From Sandaracinaceae bacterium (GTDB taxonomy: Bacteria > Myxococcota_A > Polyangia > Polyangiales > Sandaracinaceae): 64,000 nucleotides of DNA. A model generated the notes under the pieces. It was not told where the DNA came from and ran no database searches. It saw only the letters and a program-made list of their open reading frames with translations. The stretch is from positions 806,001 to 870,000 of the forward strand of contig JACKEC010000015.1 in the NCBI GenBank assembly GCA_020633195.1, in the 5' to 3' direction. Positions 18,528-27,079 of this stretch are shown piece by piece (position 1 is the stretch's first letter; the number at the start of each line of letters is the position of its first letter). Made by a program: the position numbers and the translations under genes.

Positions 18528-19422
18528 CGCCCTCCTATGCCGCGAGGAGAGCCTCGCCGTCGGCGAGCCCCACTTCGGCACCGCGTCGACGGTGCGACGC
18601 TGGATCTTGATCGAGCGTGACGGGCCATGGGGGCCGACCGCGGTCGACGACAACCGGTTCCCGGACGACATCCGCGCCCGCATCGGCGCGCTTCGCAAGG
18701 CAACGGGGGCCCGGGTGCTGATGATCCGGCGCTTCGGTGGGCGCGAACAACCGGGAGTCCGCGTGATGTTCGCGTACACGGCTCGAGACCGCGTGTGGCT
18801 CGAAGAGCTTCGGCTCGAGAGCATCGACGGGCTCTTCTCCCGCGATCTCTCCCCCCTTCGCCGGGGAGAATCGGTTGGCGGCGACCCGATCCACGATCTC
18901 CGGTGGTTCGTCTGCACGCACGGCAAGCACGACCCGTGCTGCGCAAAGTACGGTCGGCCTGTCGCGCAGGCGCTCGATGCGCGCTGGCCCGAGGAGACCT
19001 GGGAGACGTCCCACATCGGTGGCGATCGCTTTGCGGGCAACGTGCTCATCCTGCCCCTGGGCATCTACTACGGCCGCGTGGAGCCGGAGAACGCGGTCAG
19101 CCTCATCGCCGCTCTGCGCGACGGCCAACTCAGCCTCCGCCACTTCCGCGGAAGAACCGCTTATCCATTCGACGTTCAGGCCGCGGAATGGTGGGTGCGT
19201 CAGCGCCATGCGTTGCTCGGACTCGATGACCTGACATTCACCGGCCATCGAACAACCGACGCCGCGCGGTCGCTCACGACCTTCCGGCTCTCAAACGGCC
19301 GAACTCTCGAGGTGGACATCGAGAAGGGTGCGGGCCAGCTCCGCCAGCTCACGTGCCGCGCGTCGCTCGAGCATCGCGCACCACGCTTTCGACTCGTGGC
19401 GATCACCGAGCTCGATCCGTGA
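18517..19422 (+). CDS. Suc_Fer-like thioredoxin-fold [2Fe-2S] protein
   Basis: 301-residue member of the sucrase/ferredoxin-like family (Suc_Fer). It shows the diagnostic CTHGKHDPCCAKYGRPV near residue 131 and WETSHIGGDRFAGNVL near residue 164, followed by LPLGIYYGRV. The Cys/His spacing matches a thioredoxin-like [2Fe-2S] site, so an electron-carrier role is reasonable. Despite the family name there is no evidence of sucrase activity. It overlaps the oxygenase gene by 11 bases and closes the operon. The long C-terminal part after residue 205 is less conserved. Confidence 0.88.
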   Translation: MSNSALLCREESLAVGEPHFGTASTVRRWILIERDGPWGPTAVDDNRFPDDIRARIGALRKATGARVLMIRRFGGREQPGVRVMFAYTARDRVWLEELRLESIDGLFSRDLSPLRRGESVGGDPIHDLRWFVCTHGKHDPCCAKYGRPVAQALDARWPEETWETSHIGGDRFAGNVLILPLGIYYGRVEPENAVSLIAALRDGQLSLRHFRGRTAYPFDVQAAEWWVRQRHALLGLDDLTFTGHRTTDAARSLTTFRLSNGRTLEVDIEKGAGQLRQLTCRASLEHRAPRFRLVAITELDP

Positions 19423-19585
19423 GCAAGGCGTTCACGAAGGAAGACGTCGATGGCGTTGTTCGGCTCGACGATCTCCCGGCGCCACGGTCGGCAGCACGGT
19501 CGAATGGAAGAAGCCCGGTAGCGCCGTCGAGCCTCGAGATCCTGGCGATCCGGTATCCGCCGGAAGACCCATAGCGTCGGGCCCG

Positions 19586-21634
19586 TCAGGTCGCCGCGGT
19601 CGAGCCTGCGCCGAGCGGGCCTTCGAGAAGGAGCGAGAGCGCCAACTCTTTGGCCTCGGTCGTTCCCATGATGGCGAGAGTGTCCCCCGCCCCGAGTCGC
19701 TCGCGGCCGCTGGGGACGACCGCGTTCGCCTCGTCGCGTCGCTTGATCGCTACGATCGTGGCGCCCGTCTGCGCGCGAAGGTCGAGCTCGGCCAGGCTCT
19801 TGCCAACGGCGTGGCTCTGCTCGAGCAGCGAGAGGTTGGACATGTCGTCGAGGCCGGGAATGAGCGCGGGTGGCGGCTCCGAGGTCTCCGGATCCTGGCT
19901 GGCGAACAGCTCCAGGAGCCGCCCGGCTCCTCCGCGAACCTCGAGCTGGACCTCGCCCGCGCGCCTCCACACCAGGCCCGCGCTGACGAGGAGCGCTACC
20001 GCGAGGCCCGCGCCGGGATAAGGCGATCCGAGCCAACCGAGGACGACGACGGCGGGAAGTCCCAAGGCCACCATCACTCCGATCTGGACCAGCGAACGCG
20101 CGGCGGCGCCAGCGACACGAGTACCTTCCTTCGCCCCGTCGCCCGGCGTCGCCTCGGTGAGCAAGCGCGAGAGAATCGCTACGTTCCTCATCAGGAAGAA
20201 GCCAAATGGAAGCGAGACGAGGACCGCAACTCCGGCGAGCAGCGCTGCCACCGCCTCAGGTGTGAGCTGGATGTCCCATGAAGCGAGGACGTCGATGACG
20301 TACCGCTGAGAGCGGACGCTGGCACCGAGGATCGCCGTCACACAGACCATGTCGACGAGCACGACCAGCATCGCGCGCCGCGCGGACCGATGCTCCTTGG
20401 GGGTCGCTCGTTCTCGGATGCGCTCTACCCAGCCCGCGTACAGGCTGAGCGTATCGCGCACGCGTGAGGGCACGGCGCGGTCGGCGAGGCTCACGAGCTT
20501 GTCGGCTCTCGCGAGCCCGAGGGGCGTCGTGAAGGTGGTGAGGACCGCGACGGTCACCATGACCGGCGCCAGCGCCGCGGGCACGACGTCGGCCTCCACC
20601 CCGATCGAAGCGATGATGAATGCGAACTCGCCCACCTGGCCGAGCGCGAGACCGGCGGTGATGGAACGGCGTGGTCCGTTGCCCGAGAGGATCCCGCCGA
20701 CGGTGACGCTGACGAGCTGGACCGAGATGACCGCCACCGTCACGAGCAGCGCGATGGGCGCGACGTCCAGCGCCACGAGCGGGTCGACGCTCATCCCGAT
20801 GGAGACGAAGAAGACCGCGGAGAAGACGTCCCTCAGCGGCTTGATGAGCGGCTCCATGCGGTGCGCGTCGCCCGACTCGGACACCAGCATCCCGGCGACG
20901 AACGCACCGAGCGCGACCGAGTAGCCCAGCACCGTGGCGAGCTCGGCGAAGACGAAGCAGAGCCCCACCCCCACGACGACCAGCGCCTCGGGGCTGGCCA
21001 GCCGGCCGACGTAGCGTACGACGCGGGGCACGATCAGCAGGCCTCCGCCGATCATCACGACGAGGACGAGCGCGAGCTGGCCCAGGGTGAGGGCTAGGTC
21101 GCCGGCGGACAGCCCGCCGCCGGCGGCGACGGCCGTCATCGCGGCGATCAGGGCGATCGCCACCACGTCTTGGAGCACGAGCATCGACATGACGAGGTCG
21201 CGAACGGAGGGATCGCCATTCTCCGGCCCGAGGATCTTGCTGACCGTCATCGTGCTCGAGATGGCCATGCAGGCCCCGAGGAAGAGCGACGCGGGCGCGG
21301 TCCAGCCGAGCAGCTGTCCGACCCCATACCCCGCGCTCAGGAGCGCCGCGCACTCGACGAGCACCGCGATCCCGGCTCGCGGAAGCACCGCGACGAGCTT
21401 CGCAATCCGGAACTCCAGCCCGATGCCGAACATGACCAGGATCACGCCGAGCTCCGAGAGCTCTTCCATGCGGTCGACGTCCGCGAACAGCGGCACCGGC
21501 AGGTAGGGGCCGACGACGAGCCCCGCGAAGAGGTAGCCCAGCACCGGGGGCTGTCGCAGCTGATGCGAGAGCGCCCCCGTGGCGGCAGCGACGCCCAGAA
21601 CGATGGCGAGATCGGCGACGATGTTGGCGGGCAC
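19586..21634 (-). CDS. Kef-type CPA2 cation/proton antiporter with TrkA-C domain
   Basis: 682-residue monovalent cation:proton antiporter-2 family protein. The membrane part begins ADLAIVLGVAAATGALSHQL and includes GYLFAGLVVGPY and ELGVILVMFGIGLEFR. Transport core residues in the KefB/KefC-like pattern are seen in YSVALGAFVAGML and GLALGQVGEFAFI. After about residue 430 come further membrane helices, and a TrkA-C (RCK C) domain occupies about residues 590-670. A TrkA-N Rossmann domain is absent. It likely exchanges K+ or Na+ for H+ under stress. It is convergent with the Suc_Fer gene. Confidence 0.92.
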   Translation of the reverse strand: MPANIVADLAIVLGVAAATGALSHQLRQPPVLGYLFAGLVVGPYLPVPLFADVDRMEELSELGVILVMFGIGLEFRIAKLVAVLPRAGIAVLVECAALLSAGYGVGQLLGWTAPASLFLGACMAISSTMTVSKILGPENGDPSVRDLVMSMLVLQDVVAIALIAAMTAVAAGGGLSAGDLALTLGQLALVLVVMIGGGLLIVPRVVRYVGRLASPEALVVVGVGLCFVFAELATVLGYSVALGAFVAGMLVSESGDAHRMEPLIKPLRDVFSAVFFVSIGMSVDPLVALDVAPIALLVTVAVISVQLVSVTVGGILSGNGPRRSITAGLALGQVGEFAFIIASIGVEADVVPAALAPVMVTVAVLTTFTTPLGLARADKLVSLADRAVPSRVRDTLSLYAGWVERIRERATPKEHRSARRAMLVVLVDMVCVTAILGASVRSQRYVIDVLASWDIQLTPEAVAALLAGVAVLVSLPFGFFLMRNVAILSRLLTEATPGDGAKEGTRVAGAAARSLVQIGVMVALGLPAVVVLGWLGSPYPGAGLAVALLVSAGLVWRRAGEVQLEVRGGAGRLLELFASQDPETSEPPPALIPGLDDMSNLSLLEQSHAVGKSLAELDLRAQTGATIVAIKRRDEANAVVPSGRERLGAGDTLAIMGTTEAKELALSLLLEGPLGAGSTAAT

Positions 21635-21907
21635 GGTTCGTTCCGAGTCGGGAGCTCAGCCGCGAGCGCGCCCCAGGCGGCGAAGAACGCGATGGCGGCG
21701 GAGTCTAGCGCGGTGAGCCTCGCGCGTGCGGTGTCACGCGGCAGGGGAGGGACCTCGAGACTCCGTCTACTCGGACGATGACTACCAGGCGTCGCGCGGG
21801 CTCGTCACTTCCGGGCTACGCTCGCGCGCTGAGTCATCCATGAGATCGCGCGAGCTGCCCTACCGTCACCCCGAGGTCGAGGAGATCTACATGGGACGCC
21901 CGACGCC

Positions 21908-22753
21908 ATGAAGACCCCAGTCGCATTCGTCCTCGCCGCCCTGGGTCTCCTGTCGGGCTGCGGCGTGCTGCGACCCACCCACGCCACCATCAGCACCCAC
22001 TACTACGCGGCGGACCGGGGCCACGCATCGGTCGACGAAGCGTCCGGGCGGGCGGCATGCCTGCTCGTCATGCTGCCCGGCATCGGCGACAGCGCGCAGT
22101 CGTTCGAACGCCACGGGTTCGTCGAGGAGGCCCGCCGCGCGGGTCTGGGATGTGACGTCGCCCTCGTCGACGCGCACTTCACGTACTACTTGATTCAGAA
22201 CGCGGTGGAGCGTGTGTCGACCGACGTGCTGCAGGACGCGCGCGACCGCGGGTACCGCTCCGTGTGGCTCGTCGGCGTCTCGCTCGGCGGCTACGGAGCC
22301 ATGCTGACCGCTCGGGCCCATCCCGAGCTCGTCGATGGTCTCGTGTTGCTCGCCCCGATGGTCGGAGTGCCGCCCAGCGAGAATGATGTGGCGCAAGAAA
22401 TTCTCGCTGCGGGCGGGTTGCATCGCTGGTCCGGGCTCGACACCGGTGCCGATGACCCGAGGCATCACTTTCGAGAAGCCCGGCTCGCTTGGGACTGGCT
22501 CCGGGTCTCGACCCTCGATCCTCGGTCGGCGCAGACGCTGGTCCTCGCGTTCGGCACCGAAGACACCCGCGCTGCGCGCTACGAGGTCATCTCCGAGGTC
22601 CTCCCGGCGCAGGCGGTGTTTCGCTGCGATGGGGCTCACGACTGGCCGACCTGGCGTCGGCTCTGGCGGGAGGTGCTCCGAGCTCATCCCTGGCGCCGTG
22701 GGGCGCCGGCGAGCGAAGTGGTCGCTTCGACTCCCATCCGATCGGGAGGCTGA
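21908..22753 (+). CDS. Alpha/beta hydrolase lipoprotein
   Basis: 281 residues. The first 21 residues are a signal with a clear lipobox LLSGC, so the protein is a membrane-anchored lipoprotein. The mature part has the hydrolase fold: MLPGIGDSAQSF near residue 55 and the nucleophile elbow GVSLGGYGAML near residue 119. The catalytic acid is probably in the LAFGTEDTR segment and the catalytic His in GAHDWPTW. The Gly-Ile-Gly-Asp motif suggests an esterase or lipase, but the substrate is unknown. The gene stands alone between two minus-strand genes. Confidence 0.88.
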   Translation: MKTPVAFVLAALGLLSGCGVLRPTHATISTHYYAADRGHASVDEASGRAACLLVMLPGIGDSAQSFERHGFVEEARRAGLGCDVALVDAHFTYYLIQNAVERVSTDVLQDARDRGYRSVWLVGVSLGGYGAMLTARAHPELVDGLVLLAPMVGVPPSENDVAQEILAAGGLHRWSGLDTGADDPRHHFREARLAWDWLRVSTLDPRSAQTLVLAFGTEDTRAARYEVISEVLPAQAVFRCDGAHDWPTWRRLWREVLRAHPWRRGAPASEVVASTPIRSGG

Positions 22754-22824
22754 CCCGCCGACGTGCAGACGCCGAGCACGCGCGCCGGGGGATTCGATTC
22801 CGGCGAAGGGGCCAGATGCGACGA

Positions 22825-24240
22825 CTAAAGGAGCGGTGAGAAGAGTCGCGCGACGCTCCCGATGAGCCGCTCGAGCAGTCCGAGGCGCCGAAGCGACTCG
22901 AGCGCGACTGGCTCTGCCGTGGCGAGGTCTGCTTCGAACTGCTTCGCGAGGGTGTCGGCGAGCCGGTGGTCGTACACCACGGCGACGACTTCGAAGTTCA
23001 GCCGGAAGCTTCGGTTGTCCGTGTTGGCGGTGCCGACCACCGCGACGTCATCGACGACGAGGGTCTTGGCGTGGAGCACCGGATGGTCGAGCTCGTAGAT
23101 CTTTGCGCCGGCCTTGAGCAGGTCGGGGTAGTACGTGCGCGCCGCTGCGGCGACGAGCGGTTGATCGCCCGCGCGAGGGACCAGAAGGGAGACGTCGACG
23201 CCGCCGAGCGAGGCGATGGTGAGCGCCGTGAGGATCGGCTCATCGGGGACGAAGTAAGGGGTCGTCAGTTGCACGCGACTCGTGGCCCCGGTGATCGATG
23301 AAATGAAGAGCTTGTGGATGGCATCGACGCCCTCGTCGGGCCCGGACGACACGATCTGAATCGCCGATGGCTTCTCCGCGTGCACTGGCGATCGGTCGCT
23401 GAAGTAGGCAGCGAGCTCGGGCGCGTCCCCTCCGGCGTAGTGCCAGTCTTCAAAAAACACGAACGAGAGCCCACGAACGACTTCGCCTCGAAGCTCGGCG
23501 TGAGTGTCGCGCCAGGCTCTCTCGCCTGAGAACTCACTGGTGTGAACCTCGCTGACGTTCATCCCTCCAGTGAATCCGATCTCGCCGTCGATCACCGCGA
23601 TCTTCCGATGCGAACGAAAGTTCAACATGTGAGTGCGTATCCGGAACAGCGTGTTCTCATTGAAGCACCGAACCTCTGCCCCCGCCTCACGCAGCGGACG
23701 CCAGAAGCTTCGCCGCGCGTTCCAAGAACCGACGGCGTCGACCAGGACACGGACCTCGACGCCGGCACGGGCGCGCTCGACCAGCCGATCGCGAAGGCGC
23801 GTCCCCAGGCGGTCCGGCTCCCAGATGTAGTACTCGAGGTGGATGTGGTGCTGGGCCCCGGCAATGGCCTCCTCGAGGGCATCGAACAGCGCTCGCCCGT
23901 CGAAGAACGCTCGCACCTGGCCGGATCGGATGCGTCCCGCACGACCGACGGCCCGCGCAAGCATGCGAGCCAGCTGTGATGGCGCGACGAGCTCGTCGGT
24001 CTCGGTCACGGCCGACGACCGTCGGACCTTCGCGATGGCGGCGATCCGGTGCTTCTTCTCGTGATCGAAGCGCCTCGGTCCGATGAGAGAGTAGACGGCG
24101 ATGCCCACGAGCGGCAGGAACGCGAGGGTCAGGATCCACGCCAGCGTCGCTGGCGCCGATCGCCGTTGGAGCACCATGAAGCCGGCGACGAGAAGCACCC
24201 AGGCCACTTCCACGATGACCATCCACGACGGCTCCGGCAT
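22825..24240 (-). CDS. cls: Cardiolipin synthase (phospholipase D superfamily)
   Basis: 471 residues from the ATG at 24240; the longer in-frame version adds 73 non-conserved residues. Two hydrophobic helices near the N-terminus (WMVIVEVAWVLLVAGFMVL and the WILTLAFLPLVGIAVY region) anchor the enzyme. Two HKD motifs are present: FRSHRKIAVIDGEIGFTGG about residue 220, and VLHAKTLVVDDVAVVGTANTD about residue 400. It makes cardiolipin from two phosphatidylglycerols at the inner membrane. It is divergent from the first universal stress protein gene with about 125 bases between starts. Confidence 0.95.
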   Translation of the reverse strand: MPEPSWMVIVEVAWVLLVAGFMVLQRRSAPATLAWILTLAFLPLVGIAVYSLIGPRRFDHEKKHRIAAIAKVRRSSAVTETDELVAPSQLARMLARAVGRAGRIRSGQVRAFFDGRALFDALEEAIAGAQHHIHLEYYIWEPDRLGTRLRDRLVERARAGVEVRVLVDAVGSWNARRSFWRPLREAGAEVRCFNENTLFRIRTHMLNFRSHRKIAVIDGEIGFTGGMNVSEVHTSEFSGERAWRDTHAELRGEVVRGLSFVFFEDWHYAGGDAPELAAYFSDRSPVHAEKPSAIQIVSSGPDEGVDAIHKLFISSITGATSRVQLTTPYFVPDEPILTALTIASLGGVDVSLLVPRAGDQPLVAAAARTYYPDLLKAGAKIYELDHPVLHAKTLVVDDVAVVGTANTDNRSFRLNFEVVAVVYDHRLADTLAKQFEADLATAEPVALESLRRLGLLERLIGSVARLFSPLL

Positions 24241-24364
24241 GGGCTGACTCTGCCACGCCGCCGCAGGCGCAGGTCGAGCGCGTGCTGCACGCCTGTGTCT
24301 TGCTACCCGTCCGTTCGACGGAGGCTCAGTGGACCCGAGACGAGTTGGGGCCCATGTTCCGCCG

Positions 24365-25234
24365 ATGCTCGCCCCCCGCGTCCTCTGTCCGCTCGTCCTC
24401 GGAGACCCCGCCGAGCGGACGGTGTTGGAGTACGCCATCGAGCTCGCTGCCCACCTCAATTCCTCCGTTCAGGCGTTGCACGTCTACGATCTCGGAAACG
24501 AACCCGGTTGGTCTGCGGCGCCTGGATACGTTCGAGGAGCGGAGCAGTCCGCGAGGCACGTCCTCGACGAGCACCTGAGGGGTTTGGGCGCCGACTCGAC
24601 GATGGTCTCGTCGCGCTTCCTGGAAGGAGCGGCGCACGCGAGGGTCCTCGAGGAGGCGGCGCGGCTCGACGTCGACTTCATCGTGATGGGTACTCGAGGT
24701 CGACGGGGGGTTGGGCGGCTCGTGTTCGGGAGCGTCGCCGCGCGCGTCCTCGGGGCTACGCGCTGCCCCGTGATCACCGTGCCCTTCGCGAAGTTACCTG
24801 CGGTGACCATCTCGTCCATCCTCGTCGCGCATGATCTGTCGTCCATCGCGTCCAACCGAGCGCTCGAGCTCGCCCGCCGCGTCCAGCTCGCCGCGGGCTC
24901 CCCTCCTGTTCGAGTGCTCCACGTGCTCCCGGTCGCGGAGCCCGTCGCTGATCACGAGCAACACCGCTGGGACGCCACCCGACAGCTGGAGCGTGAGATC
25001 GACCGGTGTTTCGGCCCCGAGTGGAGGGACCTCGTGACGCTGAGGGTGGTCGAAGGGGATCCCTTGGACCAAATCCTGGGCGCCCAGCGGCAAGGAGGTG
25101 CCGACCTGCTAGCCATCGGTACCTCGAGCAAGCCCCCTGTCGTGCGCCTCGCGCTCGGAAGTGTAGCGGTCGGTCTTCTGAGCCGGTGTCAGGTTCCCGT
25201 CCTCGTCGCGCCGCGACTCTCGAGCGCACCGTAG
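24365..25234 (+). CDS. Tandem universal stress protein (two Usp domains)
   Basis: 289 residues from ATG 24365 (MLAPRVLCPLVLG); a start 36 bases earlier is possible. Domain 1 (about 1-143) ends with the nucleotide-binding motif GTRGRRGVGRLVFGS, the classic G2xG9xGS pattern. Domain 2 (about 145-285) has the fold but a degenerate version of the motif (GTSSKPPVVRLALGS), so probably only the first half binds ATP. It is the first of three Usp genes in a row. Confidence 0.93.
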   Translation: MLAPRVLCPLVLGDPAERTVLEYAIELAAHLNSSVQALHVYDLGNEPGWSAAPGYVRGAEQSARHVLDEHLRGLGADSTMVSSRFLEGAAHARVLEEAARLDVDFIVMGTRGRRGVGRLVFGSVAARVLGATRCPVITVPFAKLPAVTISSILVAHDLSSIASNRALELARRVQLAAGSPPVRVLHVLPVAEPVADHEQHRWDATRQLEREIDRCFGPEWRDLVTLRVVEGDPLDQILGAQRQGGADLLAIGTSSKPPVVRLALGSVAVGLLSRCQVPVLVAPRLSSAP

Positions 25235-25291
25235 TCCGGGGCGACCCGTCGCCGTGTTCGACGAGGAGGCCCGAAGCGGTTACGCATCGGA

Positions 25292-26188
25292 ATGACGAAG
25301 CGGACTTGGCTGTGTCCCACGGATTTCTCCCGCCCTTCCGAGGAGGCGGTGCGATACGCCGCCCATCTGGCCGCTCCGCTCGGCGACGTGCGGCTCGTCC
25401 TGCTGCATGTTGACCAGCTCCCTACGTACGGGCTCCCAGAAGGCAGCATCCTCGACGCGTCCACACGCGAAGAGTGGACTCGTCGCCTCGATGCGCTTGC
25501 CACTCTCTCGAGCGCGACGATCGAGATCGAAACCGCGGTGCGACAGGGGCGGGCGCACTCGGGAATCCTCGAGGCGGCTGACGAACTGGGCGCCGAGTTG
25601 ATCGTCATGGGCAGCACAGGTCATTCATCACTCCAGGCGGCCCTTCTCGGGTCCGTGACCGAGAAGACGATGCGCCTCAGTCCGATCCCGGTCGTCGTAA
25701 TTCCATCAGGAAGTGCCCCGCCCCCGACTGGCGCTCGCAGCGCTCTGCTCCCGGTCGATGTCTCCGCAGAGCACTCGGTGGAAGCCACCCATCGAGCGAT
25801 TCGCGCGGCAGTCGCGCTCGGCGCGGAGCAGGCTCGTCTCCTCCACGTTTTCGAGGTGCCGTTGTCACTGGCCCTGATGGCGGACCGGCCGCGGCGAGCT
25901 CAGGCGGTGGCCTCATTGCGGGCCAGGGAACGAGCTCGTCTCTCGTCGCTCGAGGGGCTCTGCCAAGACAGGGGCGTCGAGTTGGAGACGGCCTTCACGG
26001 AGGGGGTCGTTCACGGCGAGATCGCTCGACGAGCCATGACTGACGACTTCGACCTGATCGTGATGCCGACGCATGCTCGGCACGCGCTAGGCCAGCTGCT
26101 GCTCGGATCGGTCGTCGCCAAGGTTGTCCGGACCGCCACGATGCCTGTCTGCGCGCTGCGGATCCCAGAGATTCTTGGACCGTCTTGA
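25292..26188 (+). CDS. Tandem universal stress protein (two Usp domains)
   Basis: 298 residues. Domain 1 carries MGSTGHSSLQAALLGS, an intact ATP-binding motif; domain 2 has MPTHARHALGQLLLGS, which lacks one motif glycine. The architecture is the same as the preceding Usp but sequence identity between them is modest. It is followed without a gap by a small ORF whose TTG start overlaps this stop. A 26-base stretch at 25981-26006 is repeated at 27054-27079. Confidence 0.93.
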   Translation: MTKRTWLCPTDFSRPSEEAVRYAAHLAAPLGDVRLVLLHVDQLPTYGLPEGSILDASTREEWTRRLDALATLSSATIEIETAVRQGRAHSGILEAADELGAELIVMGSTGHSSLQAALLGSVTEKTMRLSPIPVVVIPSGSAPPPTGARSALLPVDVSAEHSVEATHRAIRAAVALGAEQARLLHVFEVPLSLALMADRPRRAQAVASLRARERARLSSLEGLCQDRGVELETAFTEGVVHGEIARRAMTDDFDLIVMPTHARHALGQLLLGSVVAKVVRTATMPVCALRIPEILGPS

Positions 26189-26469
26189 CGTGGCCGACCG
26201 AACGCCCGATCTTCGTCGCGCAGGTCGTCCACGCCCGTCTCGCGTCGGCCGAGCTCGTACAGATGCCGTCGGTACGCCAGTGCGGGGAGCAACTCGGCGG
26301 CCCCGGCGAGCTGGGTCCCGAGGCGCGTGGAGTCGGGTTCCTGCGGCACGTGTGCCGTGAGGCCGACCACCACGCGTCGGCCCGAGACGTGTATGCCTCC
26401 GGGTTCCGCGTCGTGGTGGTCGACGACGAGCGCCCTGGTTGCGAGCCGATCGTGCATAGTCACGCGTGA
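26185..26469 (+). CDS. Small hypothetical protein between two Usp genes
   Basis: 94 residues from a TTG start that overlaps the preceding Usp stop (TTGA); its own stop overlaps the ATG of the next Usp gene (TGATG). Third codon positions are almost all G or C, as in real genes here. The product has no membrane segment or motif I recognise; the C-terminal half contains CREADHHASARDVYASGF and a hydrophobic RVVVVDDE strand. The end-to-end coupling argues for a real gene. However, the opposite strand also has high GC3 over most of this stretch, so the call is tentative. Confidence 0.45.
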   Translation: MTWPTERPIFVAQVVHARLASAELVQMPSVRQCGEQLGGPGELGPEARGVGFLRHVCREADHHASARDVYASGFRVVVVDDERPGCEPIVHSHA

Positions 26470-26897
26470 TGCTCAGCCAACACATCGTGGTGACGACCGA
26501 CTTCTCCGCTCCGTCGCTCGCGGCGGTCGTGGCCGGCGCCGATCTGCTCCGTGGGAGCGAAGGGAGGGGGACGCTCCTGTACGTGCTGGCGCCACCTCAC
26601 ATGGACGAGGGGTGGCTCGTGCAGCCGACCAGCGATCTCGCGGAGCGCGAGGCGGCCGCCCGGCGGCAGCTCGAACAGCTGCGGGTCGAGCACTTCGACG
26701 AGGGCGCGAACGTGGAGGCGGTCGTCGTTCATGCTCCAAGCCCCCCGCAGGCGATCTGCGCGTTCGCTGGAGTGCAGGGCGCATCGTTGATCGTCATCGC
26801 GACCCACGGGCGCACCGGGCTGTCGCACTTTCTCATGGGCAGCGTCTCCGAGAGGGTGATTCGGCACGCCCCCTGCTCCGTGCTCGTCGTTCGCTGA
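26469..26897 (+). CDS. Universal stress protein, single domain
   Basis: 142 residues, one Usp domain starting LSQHIVVTTDFSAPS and ending with ATHGRTGLSHFLMGSVSERVIRHAPCSVLVVR, which contains the G9xGS half of the ATP-binding motif (Ala replaces the first Gly). It is the third Usp of the cluster. About 170 bases separate it from the end of the convergent TDT gene. Confidence 0.94.
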   Translation: MLSQHIVVTTDFSAPSLAAVVAGADLLRGSEGRGTLLYVLAPPHMDEGWLVQPTSDLAEREAAARRQLEQLRVEHFDEGANVEAVVVHAPSPPQAICAFAGVQGASLIVIATHGRTGLSHFLMGSVSERVIRHAPCSVLVVR

Positions 26898-27053
26898 TCG
26901 GGCTCGGGCTGGGTCGAGAGTGCAAGAGCCGTCCTGTCGGTGAAGCGACGGACTCCCCAGCGACGCGGTGGCGATGTCGCTCGGCCTGGACCGCACCACG
27001 CTGCCGATGGAGGAGCTGCTCGCGGCCCAGGATCTCGGCGGCCTCAGCGTTCC

Positions 27054-27079
27054 GTTGGACACGGCCTTCACCGAGGGGG
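27054..27079 (+). repeat. 26-base repeat of a Usp gene segment
   Basis: 24 of 26 bases match 25981-26006 in the second Usp gene, same orientation, encoding TAFTEG in both. The upstream frame from about 26968 resembles Usp only vaguely. It may be the end of a decayed fourth Usp copy, now overlapped by the 3' end of the TDT gene. Confidence 0.4.

Noticed and set aside
19353..19574. Short frames in the gap between the Suc_Fer and Kef genes
   Set aside because: They overlap the end of the Suc_Fer gene in other frames, have no RBS and no recognisable sequence.
21635..21907. Possible small gene (21726-21911) before the hydrolase lipoprotein
   Set aside because: 61 codons without motif, RBS or hydrophobic segment, and it overlaps the hydrolase start; treated as promoter and leader region.
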